Program-made: the position numbers and the translations under genes | The notes under the pieces: generated by a model | Databases searched by the model: none | Told to the model about the DNA's origin: nothing | What the model saw: the letters and a program-made list of their open reading frames with translations, nothing else | Shown: positions 49,214 through 57,663 of the stretch, piece by piece | Position numbering within the stretch: position 1 is the first letter of the stretch | How the letters are laid out: the number at the start of each line of letters is the position of its first letter | Assembly (NCBI GenBank): GCA_945862315.1 | Contig: CAMAXW010000021.1 | Location: forward strand, 1-61,018 | Direction: 5' to 3' | Length of the DNA: 61,018 nucleotides | From: Klebsiella pneumoniae | Lineage (GTDB): Bacteria > Pseudomonadota > Gammaproteobacteria > Ga0077536

Positions 49214-49744
49214 GTGGACGAGACCCAAAAATACACCCGCATCGCGATGCTGTTGCACTGGCTAACGGTCACCTTAGTGGCCGCTTTGTTTGTGTTGGGC
49301 TGGACGATGGTAGACCTGCCAAAAGGGCCAACCCGTGGGGACTTTTTCGCGCTGCACAAGAGCATTGGGATAACTGTTTTTCTCCTGACAGCGTTGCGCT
49401 TAGGGTGGTGCCTGGCCCATCGCCCGCCCGCGTTGCCGGCGGCGCTACCGGATTGGCAGCGCTCGCTGGCGAAAACCGTCCATTACCTTTTTTACGGCTT
49501 GCTGTTAACGCAACCGCTGCTGGGCTATCTCTCCAGTTCGTTTAGCACCTATCCCACGTATTATCTGGGCATGACGCTACCCAATTGGGCGCTTCCCAAT
49601 CCGTCCCGCAATGAATTGTTCAGCGAACTACATGCCGCGGGCGCGTTGGGGTTGGCGTTTACCATTGCCGCCCATCTACTAGGTGTGCTCTCGCATTTGG
49701 CACGGCGGGGCGATCGGCTGGTCCGCCGCATGCTCCCTTGGTAG
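49214..49744 (+). CDS. Cytochrome b561 family membrane protein
   Basis: 176 residues, GTG start. Four transmembrane helices at about 10-30, 45-65, 85-108 and 138-160. Histidines that can ligate two hemes are in AMLLHWLTV, FALHKSIG, KTVHYLFYGLLL and AAHLLGVLSH. The family comprises bacterial CybB-type quinone/superoxide oxidoreductases. Single gene; no partner YceI-type protein beside it. Confidence 0.87.
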   Translation: MDETQKYTRIAMLLHWLTVTLVAALFVLGWTMVDLPKGPTRGDFFALHKSIGITVFLLTALRLGWCLAHRPPALPAALPDWQRSLAKTVHYLFYGLLLTQPLLGYLSSSFSTYPTYYLGMTLPNWALPNPSRNELFSELHAAGALGLAFTIAAHLLGVLSHLARRGDRLVRRMLPW

Positions 49745-50161
49745 GGTCTGTGCCTCGCGGTAGTTGGTCAATAACGTGCTTAGGCCGTTGAGATTTTATA
49801 ACTCGCCGCCTTCCAGTGGCACCGACTATCACCTTTGAGTGGGTCTGCCATGTGGTAGAGCCTCCAACCTTGGCGGTATGGCGAGAGCGTGTTGAGACCC
49901 ATCGCCAAGTGCTGCGGCGGCTCGCTGGGGGCGGTTTGCTGGCCGCAAGGATTACTTTGGGCGTTGGCATGCTGGCGCTTGTCCTTGCGGGCAATTGAGC
50001 CTGGCGATGCGTAAATTTGTCTGCGACCCCCTTAGCGAGACCGCGTGGGCCATGCCATTGGCGTTGCCGCGATGCGCCGGCCTGCGACTGGACACCCTAA
50101 AATTGTTTTATCCCCACGCGCCGCAGGTTTGTTAGCCTAGGTTTTTTGGCAGGGCAATCTC
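49745..50161. other. 417-base region between cytochrome b561 and racemase genes
   Basis: A 60-codon plus-strand frame at 49816-49998 ends in a hydrophobic stretch (GLLAARITLGVGMLALVLAG) and could be a small membrane protein, but there is no ribosome site and no recognised relative, so it is not called. The last 60 bases contain AT-rich AAAATTGTTTTATCC and GTTAGCCTAGGTT, a plausible promoter for the racemase-like gene. Confidence 0.45.
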
Positions 50162-51250
50162 ATGATGAAGGATCCCGCTACGCTGCGCGCGCTACGCGCA
50201 ACCCCGGTGTTGGCGCCGCTGCCCATACCGCTTAAAACGGCGAACGGGATGATTGCCGCCAGCCCTTTGGTGTTAGTGGATCTGGAAACCGACACCGGCT
50301 GCACCGGCCATGCTTATCTGTTTGTTTACTCACCCTTGGCGCTGCGCCCGATGGTGCAGATTATCAATGCCTTGGGCAGTGAACTGGTGGGTAGTGCGGT
50401 GGCGCCAGCGGAACTGCTGCTCAATTTAAGCCGCAAATTTAGGCTGCTGGGCACCGCAGGCCTGCTGGGCATGGCGCTGGCAGGGCTGGAGATTGCCGCC
50501 TGGGATGTGGTGGCCAAGCTTGCCGGGTTGCCGCTGTATCAGTTGCTGGGCGGCGTGCGTAAACCGATCAAAGCCTATGCCAGTTTGGGTCTGGACGGCA
50601 TCGACGTGGGGCAGCGTTTGGTGGGTGAGGCGCGGGCGCGGGGGTTTCGGGCGGTGAAGATCAAACTCGGCTATCCCACGCTGGCGGAAGACCTGCTGGT
50701 GGTGCGCGAAATCCGGGCGGCGCTGGGCCCTGATCTCGATTTGATGGTCGATTACAACCAGTCACTCAGTGTTCCAGAGGCCATCCGACGCTGTTCGGCG
50801 CTGGACTCAGAAGGCCTCGCCTGGATCGAAGAACCGACCCTCCAAGACGACTACCTAGGGCACGCGCAAATTGCCGCGCAGGTCTCTACGCCCATCCAAT
50901 TGGGTGAGAACTGGTTTGGACTGGGCGAGATGACCAAAGCATTGGATGCTCGAGCAGCAGATTTGGTCATGCCCGATCTGATGAAGATTGGCGGGGTAGG
51001 GAACTGGTTGGGTGCGGCGACCTTGGCGCATGCCCGGAGCCTGCCGATCTCAACACATCTTTTTCATGAGATTAGCGCCCATTTAATGACGGTTGCGCCG
51101 AGCGCGCATTACCTCGAGGTGATGGATTTGGCGAGCCCCATTCTGGCCAGTTCGATGGTTTTTGAGGACGGAGCCGCCGTGCTGCCAGCGTGCCCGGGCA
51201 ATGGGCTGAGCTGGGACCCGCTAGCGGTTAAACGCTATCAGGTGGCGTGA
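50162..51250 (+). CDS. Mandelate racemase-like enzyme of the enolase superfamily
   Basis: 362 residues from the first of two adjacent methionines. The MR-type active site is complete with an offset of two from Pseudomonas putida numbering. The KxK acid/base lysines are K166 and K168 (VKIKLGYP), the metal ligands are D197 (VDYNQSL), E223 (WIEEPTLQ) and E249 (GENWFG), and the His-Asp dyad is H299 (THLFHEISAH) with D272 (VMPDLMKIGG). Glu near 319 (YLEVMDLA) matches the electrophilic glutamate of MR. Long identical segments with MdlA (VDYNQSL, WIEEPTLQ, EISAHL) suggest mandelate racemase itself or a very near relative. No mandelate catabolic genes adjoin it, so the substrate stays open. Confidence 0.82.
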   Translation: MMKDPATLRALRATPVLAPLPIPLKTANGMIAASPLVLVDLETDTGCTGHAYLFVYSPLALRPMVQIINALGSELVGSAVAPAELLLNLSRKFRLLGTAGLLGMALAGLEIAAWDVVAKLAGLPLYQLLGGVRKPIKAYASLGLDGIDVGQRLVGEARARGFRAVKIKLGYPTLAEDLLVVREIRAALGPDLDLMVDYNQSLSVPEAIRRCSALDSEGLAWIEEPTLQDDYLGHAQIAAQVSTPIQLGENWFGLGEMTKALDARAADLVMPDLMKIGGVGNWLGAATLAHARSLPISTHLFHEISAHLMTVAPSAHYLEVMDLASPILASSMVFEDGAAVLPACPGNGLSWDPLAVKRYQVA

Positions 51251-51562
51251 GGTAGGACCGCCCAAGGCGGGTCGCTATGACGCCACGGCTGGCTACTTGG
51301 GAGCACCACCGTTGAACGGCGAAGGCGCGGCCGACAGGCATCCTTCGGTCACTCATCGCGGCGGGCATCGATTGCGGTTGCCCGGTCCACACCGGTGAGG
51401 CGATAGCCTCCGGGACGCCCGGGTGCCGTGGCATTCAGGTGCCCGATTGACGGCCCGGCCCACGGTTGCTCAAGCGGCACTTTGGGGTATCCCTAAGCTG
51501 CCTTGCGGCAGGCAAATGGCGCTTCAACTGCTACACTTATCCCTTACTTAGAATCGAGCGCT
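51251..51562. other. 312-base region upstream of the pqi operon
   Basis: No gene seen. It holds GC-rich segments able to form short hairpins (for example CGGGACGCCCGGGTGCC near 51412) that may end the racemase transcript. A CTACACTTATCC stretch near 51531 is a weak -10-like site ahead of pqiA. A frame open from 51503 into pqiA lacks family similarity before the ATG at 51563. Confidence 0.45.
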
Positions 51563-52198
51563 ATGCTTCCGATAGAGCCGACCTCTGTGCCGCCGAGTGC
51601 TGCACTGATCATCTGCGAGTACTGCGACTCCGTGCATGAGACGGTGCTGCTGGGAGCGCGTGAGCGAGCTTACTGCGTGCGCTGCGGGGCGCTAGTGCAG
51701 CGTGATGATCCCCTCAGTGTCCAACAACTTCTGGCGCTGTCGGTCAGCGCGGCGCTGATTTTTATTTTCGCTAATGTTTTTCCCGTGATTTCCATCACCA
51801 TGCAAGGTTTGAGTAATCAGGCCACGTTGTCGGAGTCCGTATTAGCCTTGGCCAAAGGGCCTTTGACACCCATCGCGCTGGTGGCGGGAATGACGATCAT
51901 TGTGGTGCCGTTTATTCAAATTACATTGTCCTGCTGGCTGACCAGCTTCGCGGTGTTGGGACGGGCGGCGCCGGGGTTTAAGGCCTGCATGCGCACGTTA
52001 GAACATTTGCGGCCGTGGAGCATGTTGGAAGTGGGCCTGCTGGGCGTGTTAGTCGCCATCGTCAAATTGGCCGGTATGCTCGATGTGCACCCAGGCATGG
52101 GTCTGTGGGCGCTGGGCATGCTGACCGTTTTGGTTATCCTGATTTCAGGCAAGGGGATTCGCCGCTTATGGAAAGACTTGGAGGACGTCATTCCATGA
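51563..52198 (+). CDS. pqiA: PqiA-family membrane protein, first half-gene
   Basis: 211 residues from the ATG at 51563. A rubredoxin-like cysteine element CEYCDSV...CVRCGAL (about residues 17-43) precedes four transmembrane helices starting at LALSVSAALIFIFANVFPVI. E. coli PqiA/LetA is a single protein with two such modules; here each module is a separate gene. It overlaps the second by 4 bases. Inner membrane partner of an MCE lipid-transport system. Confidence 0.88.
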   Translation: MLPIEPTSVPPSAALIICEYCDSVHETVLLGARERAYCVRCGALVQRDDPLSVQQLLALSVSAALIFIFANVFPVISITMQGLSNQATLSESVLALAKGPLTPIALVAGMTIIVVPFIQITLSCWLTSFAVLGRAAPGFKACMRTLEHLRPWSMLEVGLLGVLVAIVKLAGMLDVHPGMGLWALGMLTVLVILISGKGIRRLWKDLEDVIP

Positions 52199-52809
52199 CC
52201 ATGCCAGCCACTGCGGGACAAATGAATTTGGTTTTGTGCCATGGCTGCTGTCAGGCCTGCCCGGCGGCGCATGCGCAGTGTGAGCGCTGTGGTGCGGGCC
52301 TGCATCGACGCAAACCCAATAGCTTGGCGCGCGCTTGGGCTTTTTTAGCGGCGAGCCTCATTTGCTACATCCCCGCCAATGTTTTGCCGGTTATGTACAC
52401 GGACATCCTCGGCAGTGGCAGCGAGAACACCATTTTTGGCGGCATACTCGAGTTCTGGGACAGCGGTGGTTGGGATCTTGCCCTGCTGATTTTTATCGCC
52501 AGCGTGGTGGTGCCCTGTACCAAGTTTCTGGTGTTGGGCACGCTGCTGGTCACCTGCCAACGCCGCAGCCGCTGGGCCCCGACAGAGCGGGCTAAAATGT
52601 TTCGCATGATCGAGGTGGTGGGCTATTGGTCGATGCTCGATGTGCTGGTGGTCGCGCTGGTCGCAGCCCTGGTGCAGTTTCGCTCCCTGAGCAGCATCGA
52701 TCCCCGCGGCGGCATTCTGTTTTTTGGATTGGTGGTGCTACTCACCATGTTCGCCGCCCTTAGTTTTGATCCCCGGATTATCTGGGACCCAGAGGTTGAA
52801 GATGCCTGA
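52195..52809 (+). CDS. pqiA: PqiA-family membrane protein, second half-gene
   Basis: 204 residues from the ATG in ATGA at 52195. It repeats the layout of its neighbour: cysteine element CHGCCQACP...CERCGAG, then four membrane helices (SLICYIPANVLPVMYT; LLIFIASVVVPCTKFLVLG; MLDVLVVALVAALVQF). The end overlaps the pqiB start by 8 bases. Together the two proteins correspond to one full PqiA. Confidence 0.88.
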   Translation: MTMPATAGQMNLVLCHGCCQACPAAHAQCERCGAGLHRRKPNSLARAWAFLAASLICYIPANVLPVMYTDILGSGSENTIFGGILEFWDSGGWDLALLIFIASVVVPCTKFLVLGTLLVTCQRRSRWAPTERAKMFRMIEVVGYWSMLDVLVVALVAALVQFRSLSSIDPRGGILFFGLVVLLTMFAALSFDPRIIWDPEVEDA

Positions 52810-54553
52810 ACACCCCAATTCCCCGTCCCAGCCGGCGCCCAGTAAGCCGGTGGTCAAGCGCCCTCGTGTCAGCGTCTCTTGGGTGTGGGCCGTGCCCATC
52901 GTCGCGGCAGTGATCGGGATATCCATGCTGATTCATAGCCAGAAGCAGGTGGGACCCAAAATCACGGTGACCTTTCTGACTGGTGACGGCCTGACGGAAA
53001 ACAAGACCGAGGTCCGATATAAAAATGTGGTCATCGGTAAAGTGACCACGATTACCCTGCACGAAGATCGTTCGCGGGTTGATGTTGCGATCGCGCTGGT
53101 GGCGTCGGCCAAGCCGTTTGCGGCGAGTGATTCCCGCTTTTGGGTGGTGCGACCGCGCATTGGCGCCGGCGGAATCTCGGGCTTGGACACGCTGTTTTCC
53201 GGTGCCTTTATCGGTGCTGAAGCCGGCGAGGCCACTGATACGAAAGATGCCTTTACCGGCTTGGAAAATCCGCCACCGATTACCTTTCGCGAGCAGGGCA
53301 CGCAGTATGAGTTGCACAGCGATACCCTAGGTTCTTTGGATATAGGCTCGGGTCTCTATTATCGACGCATCCTCGTGGGGCAAGTGGTGTCCTACCAACT
53401 GTCTCCAGATGGTAAAGGCGTCGATTTAAAGCTGTTTGTGAACGCGCCCTACGATAAATTTGTCACGGCCGATACGCGCTTTTGGAATGCCAGTGGCGTT
53501 GCGGTCAACTTGGGCGCCGATGGCATGAAAATCAGCACCGAGTCCCTCGCCGCTATCTTGGCCGGGGGTATCGCGTTTGTTGAACCGCAGTACAGCACCG
53601 CAACGGAGCAGTCCAAAGCAGATGCGAAATTCACGCTGTTTGTCGATCAGGCTGCCGCTGAGGCCGCCAACGGCGCACCACATTACATCCGGATGCGCTT
53701 TGATCAGCCCTTGCGTGGCTTAACCGTCGGCGCGCCGGTGGAGTTTCACGGTGTGAATATTGGTCAAGTGGTCTCCATCGACCTTGACTATGATTTGGTC
53801 ACCCAGAAGTTTCCAACCTTGGTTGGGGCCGTTATATACCCGAACAAGCTGGGCAAGTTTTATCAAACCATTGTCTCTAACCCTATCGTCGTCAAGGCAC
53901 AAGGCGGCAAGCCCGGTTGGTTGTTGTCGAAGCTCGTGGAGCAGGGACTGCGGGCGCAGGCCAAAACCGGGTCTCTATTGACGGGGCAACTTTATGTCTC
54001 GATGGATATTGAGCCTAATGCTACGCCGGTGTTATTCGACTTCAAGGCTCAGCCCTTGGAGGTTCCCACCATCGAGGGTGGCTTCGATAAACTTCAGGAT
54101 CAGGTGCAAGCAACGGTCGAGAAGATCAGCAAAGTGCCCTTCGATGACATCGGCATCAATCTGAATGTTGGGTTACAGGAAGCGCGGAAAACTCTGAAAC
54201 AGGTCAATGATTCGCTGCTGCCAGAGTTTGATCAAACCCTCAAAGAAACCAACACCGCCGTGAAGCAAATTAGCGATACGGTGCTACCGGAATTACACGA
54301 CACCCTGGTGGAGACCCACAAAACCATGGCGTTGACCAGTGACATTCTGGCTGAGGATTCTGCCCCGCGCCAAGAAGTGGGGGAGTTGATCGATGAGACC
54401 GCACGGACGGTGCGCTCAGTGCGCGTGTTAACCGATTTTCTCGCCCGTCATCCCGAAGCGCTCATACGTGGACGGGTTAAAGATAAACAGCCCGACGGCT
54501 ATCAATCGTCGCCTTCCTACTCTCGAGACATTGATAAGGAACCCAAACCATGA
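52802..54553 (+). CDS. pqiB: PqiB-type MCE protein (intermembrane lipid transport)
   Basis: 583 residues from the ATG at 52802. One N-terminal transmembrane helix (WVWAVPIVAAVIGISML) is followed by three MCE domains, starting near ITVTFLTGDGLTENKTEVRY, QYELHSDTLGSLDIGSGLYY and IRMRFDQPLRGLTVGAPVEF. A C-terminal region (about 450-560) of helical heptad-like repeats (LNVGLQEARKTLKQVNDSLL) corresponds to the needle of PqiB that spans the periplasm. Operon with two pqiA genes and pqiC. Confidence 0.92.
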   Translation: MPEHPNSPSQPAPSKPVVKRPRVSVSWVWAVPIVAAVIGISMLIHSQKQVGPKITVTFLTGDGLTENKTEVRYKNVVIGKVTTITLHEDRSRVDVAIALVASAKPFAASDSRFWVVRPRIGAGGISGLDTLFSGAFIGAEAGEATDTKDAFTGLENPPPITFREQGTQYELHSDTLGSLDIGSGLYYRRILVGQVVSYQLSPDGKGVDLKLFVNAPYDKFVTADTRFWNASGVAVNLGADGMKISTESLAAILAGGIAFVEPQYSTATEQSKADAKFTLFVDQAAAEAANGAPHYIRMRFDQPLRGLTVGAPVEFHGVNIGQVVSIDLDYDLVTQKFPTLVGAVIYPNKLGKFYQTIVSNPIVVKAQGGKPGWLLSKLVEQGLRAQAKTGSLLTGQLYVSMDIEPNATPVLFDFKAQPLEVPTIEGGFDKLQDQVQATVEKISKVPFDDIGINLNVGLQEARKTLKQVNDSLLPEFDQTLKETNTAVKQISDTVLPELHDTLVETHKTMALTSDILAEDSAPRQEVGELIDETARTVRSVRVLTDFLARHPEALIRGRVKDKQPDGYQSSPSYSRDIDKEPKP

Positions 54554-55158
54554 CCCTTCGCAGCCTGGCGATACTTGTCACGCTGGGCCTAAGCGCTTGC
54601 GCCTCGGCACCCACGCACTACTACACCTTGCTGCCGAGCGCGACCCCGGCCGCCGCTCGCACCGAGGCGGCGCCAACCTTCCAGTTTGAGGTCCGGCCAG
54701 TGCGCGTACCGGTTCAGGTCGACCAGCCAGAGGTAGTGGTTCGCGAGGGTCCCGGCAGTCTGGCGTTACTGGAAACAGAGCGCTGGAGTGCGCCCTTGGC
54801 GGATGAATTCCACGACGCGCTGGTCAGCCAACTCGAAGCCAATCTCGGCACGCGTGACATCGCCGGTTTAACCCCACAGCCCAACCTGCCAACGCTCTCG
54901 TTGCAAGTCGAAGTGCGGCGTTTCGACTCCGTGTCTCAGCAATATGCACTGATTGACGTCGTCTGGAGCATGAGTCAACGGGGAGGCCACGAGAAGCGTC
55001 GTAACTTGACCTGCAGTAGCGTGATTCGCCAAGCGGCCGGAGGACCCAAAATTGCCGACCTCGTGGAGGCCCATCAACTAGCGATAGGGCAACTGGCCGG
55101 GATTATGGCGACCACCGCTCGCAGCTGGTCTGCACAACCGGCCACCGTCTGCCCTTAA
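54550..55158 (+). CDS. pqiC: PqiC-type outer membrane lipoprotein (ABC-transport auxiliary family)
   Basis: 202 residues, ATG in the ATGA overlap with pqiB. Lipoprotein signal peptide with lipobox LSAC at residue 18 (MTLRSLAILVTLGLSAC). The body matches the DUF330/PqiC family: HYYTLLPS, PVQVDQPEVVVREGPGSL and ERWSAPLADEFHDALVSQL. In E. coli PqiC sits in the outer membrane as the receiving end of the PqiB needle. Confidence 0.9.
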   Translation: MTLRSLAILVTLGLSACASAPTHYYTLLPSATPAAARTEAAPTFQFEVRPVRVPVQVDQPEVVVREGPGSLALLETERWSAPLADEFHDALVSQLEANLGTRDIAGLTPQPNLPTLSLQVEVRRFDSVSQQYALIDVVWSMSQRGGHEKRRNLTCSSVIRQAAGGPKIADLVEAHQLAIGQLAGIMATTARSWSAQPATVCP

Positions 55159-55220
55159 AGGCGCGGCATGGCAAAGGGTAGGCAGCGCGGGGCTTAGCGG
55201 TTAGGGCTGTATTTTGCTCG

Positions 55221-55237
55221 GCCGGCTCTAAGCCGGC
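55221..55237. terminator. Hairpin between convergent pqiC and glpD
   Basis: Stem GCCGGC / GCCGGC (self-complementary arms) with loop TCTAA, in the 142-base space between convergent stops. No U run on the plus side. Weak support for a terminator. Confidence 0.35.
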
Positions 55238-55300
55238 TCGCGGGGAGGTTGGGTGAGCGCCGGCATGTTCTGCCGAGTTTTAGCAACCCAGCGCGCGCTG

Positions 55301-56866
55301 CTAGGCCACTTGATAACCGCGCGCCAGCGCGGTGAAATCCAACAATTGTGCAGCCTGCCAGGCGGCATCACGACCCAACTCTTGCGCCAGTAAACGGACC
55401 GCCGCCGGCGCCATGCGCTGGGCGGCTGCCGCATTGAGAAATAGGGCGCGGGTGCGCCGGGCAAGCACGTCTTCCAACGTGCGGGCCATCTCCGCGCGGG
55501 CCGCCCACACAACTTCGGCTGCCAGGTAGGGCAGGGCCGAGTCTAGCGGGCGAGCCAGCGTGGGGTCGGACGCGATCAAGCGCTGGATAGCAAGGGCGTC
55601 GGTTCCATACACACTCAGTGCGCCGAACTGTGCGGCGTTCGGGTGATAACCATGGATGTTCAGGGTCTTGGTGAGGCAGGGTTTGTCGGGGAGATCGCCC
55701 AAGGTCGCCGCATGATTCACCGCGTCTTGCGCCATATTCCGATAGGTTGTCCATTTACCGCCGGCGAGGGTGAGCAAACCGCATTGGTCGATGTGGAGCG
55801 TGTGGTCGCGGGAGAGCGCCGCGGTATTTTGACCATTGCCCGCTTTCACCAAGGGGCGAATTCCCGCAAAGACGCTGAGGATGTCGGCACGGGTCGGCGC
55901 TTTGGCCAGATAAAGCGCTGCGGTGCTGAGCATGAAGTCAATTTCTGCCTCGCGTGGCACGGGCTCGAGCGTGACGTGACTGACGGCTGTCTCGGTAGTG
56001 CCCACGAGGGTATGACCATGCCACGGTAGCGCAAACATGACGCGGCCATCTCGCGTGTGGGGCACCATGATCGCGCTGTCACCGGGCAAGAAGGATCGGT
56101 CGAGAACCAAATGTGCGCCTTGGCTCGGCGCGATCATGGGTTGCGCGCTGGGCTCGGCCAGTTGTCGGAGGGTATCGGTGAAGGGGCCGGTGGCGTTGAT
56201 GACCACGCGCGCGCTGGCAGCATAGGTTTGCCCGGTTTCAACATCTTCCCAGCGCACGCCGTTCACCAAGCCCTGAGCGTCTTGTTGGAAACTCGTGACG
56301 CGGGCGTAATTCAGCACGGTGGCGCCCTGTTCTATTGCCGTCGCGACCAAATTGATGAGCAAGCGAGTGTCGTCAAACTGGCCATCGAAATAAACGACGC
56401 CCCCCACTAAGCCGTCTGTTTTAAGGTTGGGCAGGCGCTGCAGGGTGTCTTCTTTGGATAGGAACTCGGAGGCACCGAAGCCATATTTGCCGGACAGCAT
56501 CTGATAGAGCTTCAGTCCTATGCCATAAAAGGGCCCCTCCCACCAAGCGTAACTGGGCACCACAAAGGGCAGTTCGGTGACGAGATGGGGCGCGTTTTGG
56601 CGCATTAATCCGCGCTCTCTGAGCGCCTCCATCACCAAGGAAACATTGCCTTGTTCGAGGTAGCGAACGCCCCCGTGGACCAACTTCGTGCTGCGGCTTG
56701 AGGTGCCTTTGCCGAAGTCGTGTTGTTCCAGCAACAGCGTGGCGTAACCGCGCGTGGCAGCATCCACCGCCACCCCGACCCCGGTAGCACCCCCACCAAT
56801 AACCACGATGTCCCACGGTTCTTGGCGGCTTTCGGCGACCGCTAACTGGTTTTGACGCTGCATCAT
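55301..56866 (-). CDS. glpD: Aerobic glycerol-3-phosphate dehydrogenase GlpD
   Basis: Membrane-associated FAD enzyme that oxidises sn-glycerol-3-phosphate to DHAP, feeding quinone. 521 residues. N-terminal dinucleotide motif DIVVIGGGATGVGVAVDAAT near residues 20-39, the family signatures SSRSTKLVHGGVRYLEQG and GGKWTTYRNMAQDAV, and a C-terminal helical domain. No glpK or glpF is adjacent, so glycerol uptake genes are elsewhere. Faces pqiC; its promoter lies in 56867-57183. Confidence 0.93.
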   Translation of the reverse strand: MMQRQNQLAVAESRQEPWDIVVIGGGATGVGVAVDAATRGYATLLLEQHDFGKGTSSRSTKLVHGGVRYLEQGNVSLVMEALRERGLMRQNAPHLVTELPFVVPSYAWWEGPFYGIGLKLYQMLSGKYGFGASEFLSKEDTLQRLPNLKTDGLVGGVVYFDGQFDDTRLLINLVATAIEQGATVLNYARVTSFQQDAQGLVNGVRWEDVETGQTYAASARVVINATGPFTDTLRQLAEPSAQPMIAPSQGAHLVLDRSFLPGDSAIMVPHTRDGRVMFALPWHGHTLVGTTETAVSHVTLEPVPREAEIDFMLSTAALYLAKAPTRADILSVFAGIRPLVKAGNGQNTAALSRDHTLHIDQCGLLTLAGGKWTTYRNMAQDAVNHAATLGDLPDKPCLTKTLNIHGYHPNAAQFGALSVYGTDALAIQRLIASDPTLARPLDSALPYLAAEVVWAARAEMARTLEDVLARRTRALFLNAAAAQRMAPAAVRLLAQELGRDAAWQAAQLLDFTALARGYQVA

Positions 56867-57183
56867 TGGTCACGGCCAAATGGGTTTGGGGTCGGTAGTT
56901 TGACACGCTGCTGCGGCGCGCGGGCGGCGTTTGGGGTTCATTGGCGCGGGGCTTATGGTAACGAGCCACCTGATGCAGAGCATGTTGCCCTTGCGCTTGG
57001 TGGCGCTGTCCGCCAACGTTTGTCTCGTGATCTAGGCCCTATTAGGTGGCGCTACCGGGGTCTGTCTCGATGGTTGGCAACACGCCTAGAACCGGTCATA
57101 TTCTAACGGCCCGGCAGTCTCGCTGCGGCGGCGCTGGTAAGTGCACGGTACGGTTTGACCACACCTAACAAGGAGCGACAACG
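56867..57183. other. 317-base divergent region between glpD and the SnoaL-like gene
   Basis: Contains promoters of both flanking genes. No coding signal on either strand is convincing (an 84-codon plus frame at 56852 is arginine-rich and without features). The last 10 bases hold AAGGAGCGAC, a strong ribosome site for the next gene. A TATTCTAA-type -10-like string is at 57098. Confidence 0.45.
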
Positions 57184-57576
57184 ATGGGCATCGAAGCTAA
57201 CAAAGAACTAGTGACCCACTTCTGGCAAGCCTTTAGCGAGGGCAAGTACGAGGAGGTGTTGGGTTTTCTCACCGAAGATGCGACATGGTGGGTGGCCGGC
57301 ACCACCGCGCTATCGGGAACCTATTCCAAGCCAGAATTTGCCAAGCTGTTGGGTCAAGTCACGCCAATGGCGCCCAAGGGTTTACGGGTGACACCTAAGT
57401 TGCTCACGGCGGAGGGGGATCGGGTATCGGTAGAGGCCGAGTCTTACGCCGAATTTACCAACGGTCGTACCTATCAAAATATCTACCACTTCATGATGGT
57501 TATTCGGGCCGGAAAATTCTGTGCTGTGCGCGAGTATCTGGATACCGAGCATGTCACGGTGACCTTTGCGCCCTAA
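57184..57576 (+). CDS. SnoaL/NTF2-like fold protein
   Basis: 130 residues, ATG with AGGAGC eight bases upstream. The cone-shaped NTF2-like fold is recognisable from KELVTHFWQAFSEGKYEEVL at the N terminus, EDATWWVAGT, VEAESYAEFTNGRTYQN and VREYLDTEHV at the end. The family includes ketosteroid isomerase-like and polyketide cyclase-like enzymes as well as binding proteins, so no reaction can be assigned. Neighbours (P450, Baeyer-Villiger-type monooxygenase) suggest a role in breakdown or modification of a cyclic or terpenoid compound. Confidence 0.8.
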   Translation: MGIEANKELVTHFWQAFSEGKYEEVLGFLTEDATWWVAGTTALSGTYSKPEFAKLLGQVTPMAPKGLRVTPKLLTAEGDRVSVEAESYAEFTNGRTYQNIYHFMMVIRAGKFCAVREYLDTEHVTVTFAP

Positions 57577-57609
57577 GCTGTGTTGCTAGCGATTTAAGCT
57601 GGGAGTGCG

Positions 57610-57643
57610 CGCTTAGACACCCGCTGCGCGTGGTGTCTAAGCG
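57610..57643. terminator. Long inverted repeat between convergent SnoaL-like and P450 genes
   Basis: A perfect 12-base-pair stem CGCTTAGACACC / GGTGTCTAAGCG with a 10-base loop, centred between the stops at 57576 and 57664. It is symmetrical, so it could end both transcripts, although no U run follows on either side. Confidence 0.6.
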
Positions 57644-57663
57644 TGATTGCACGGGCACTCTCG

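Noticed and set aside
49816-49998. 60-codon frame with hydrophobic C terminus
   Set aside because: Possible small membrane protein, but there is no start signal and no relative known to me.
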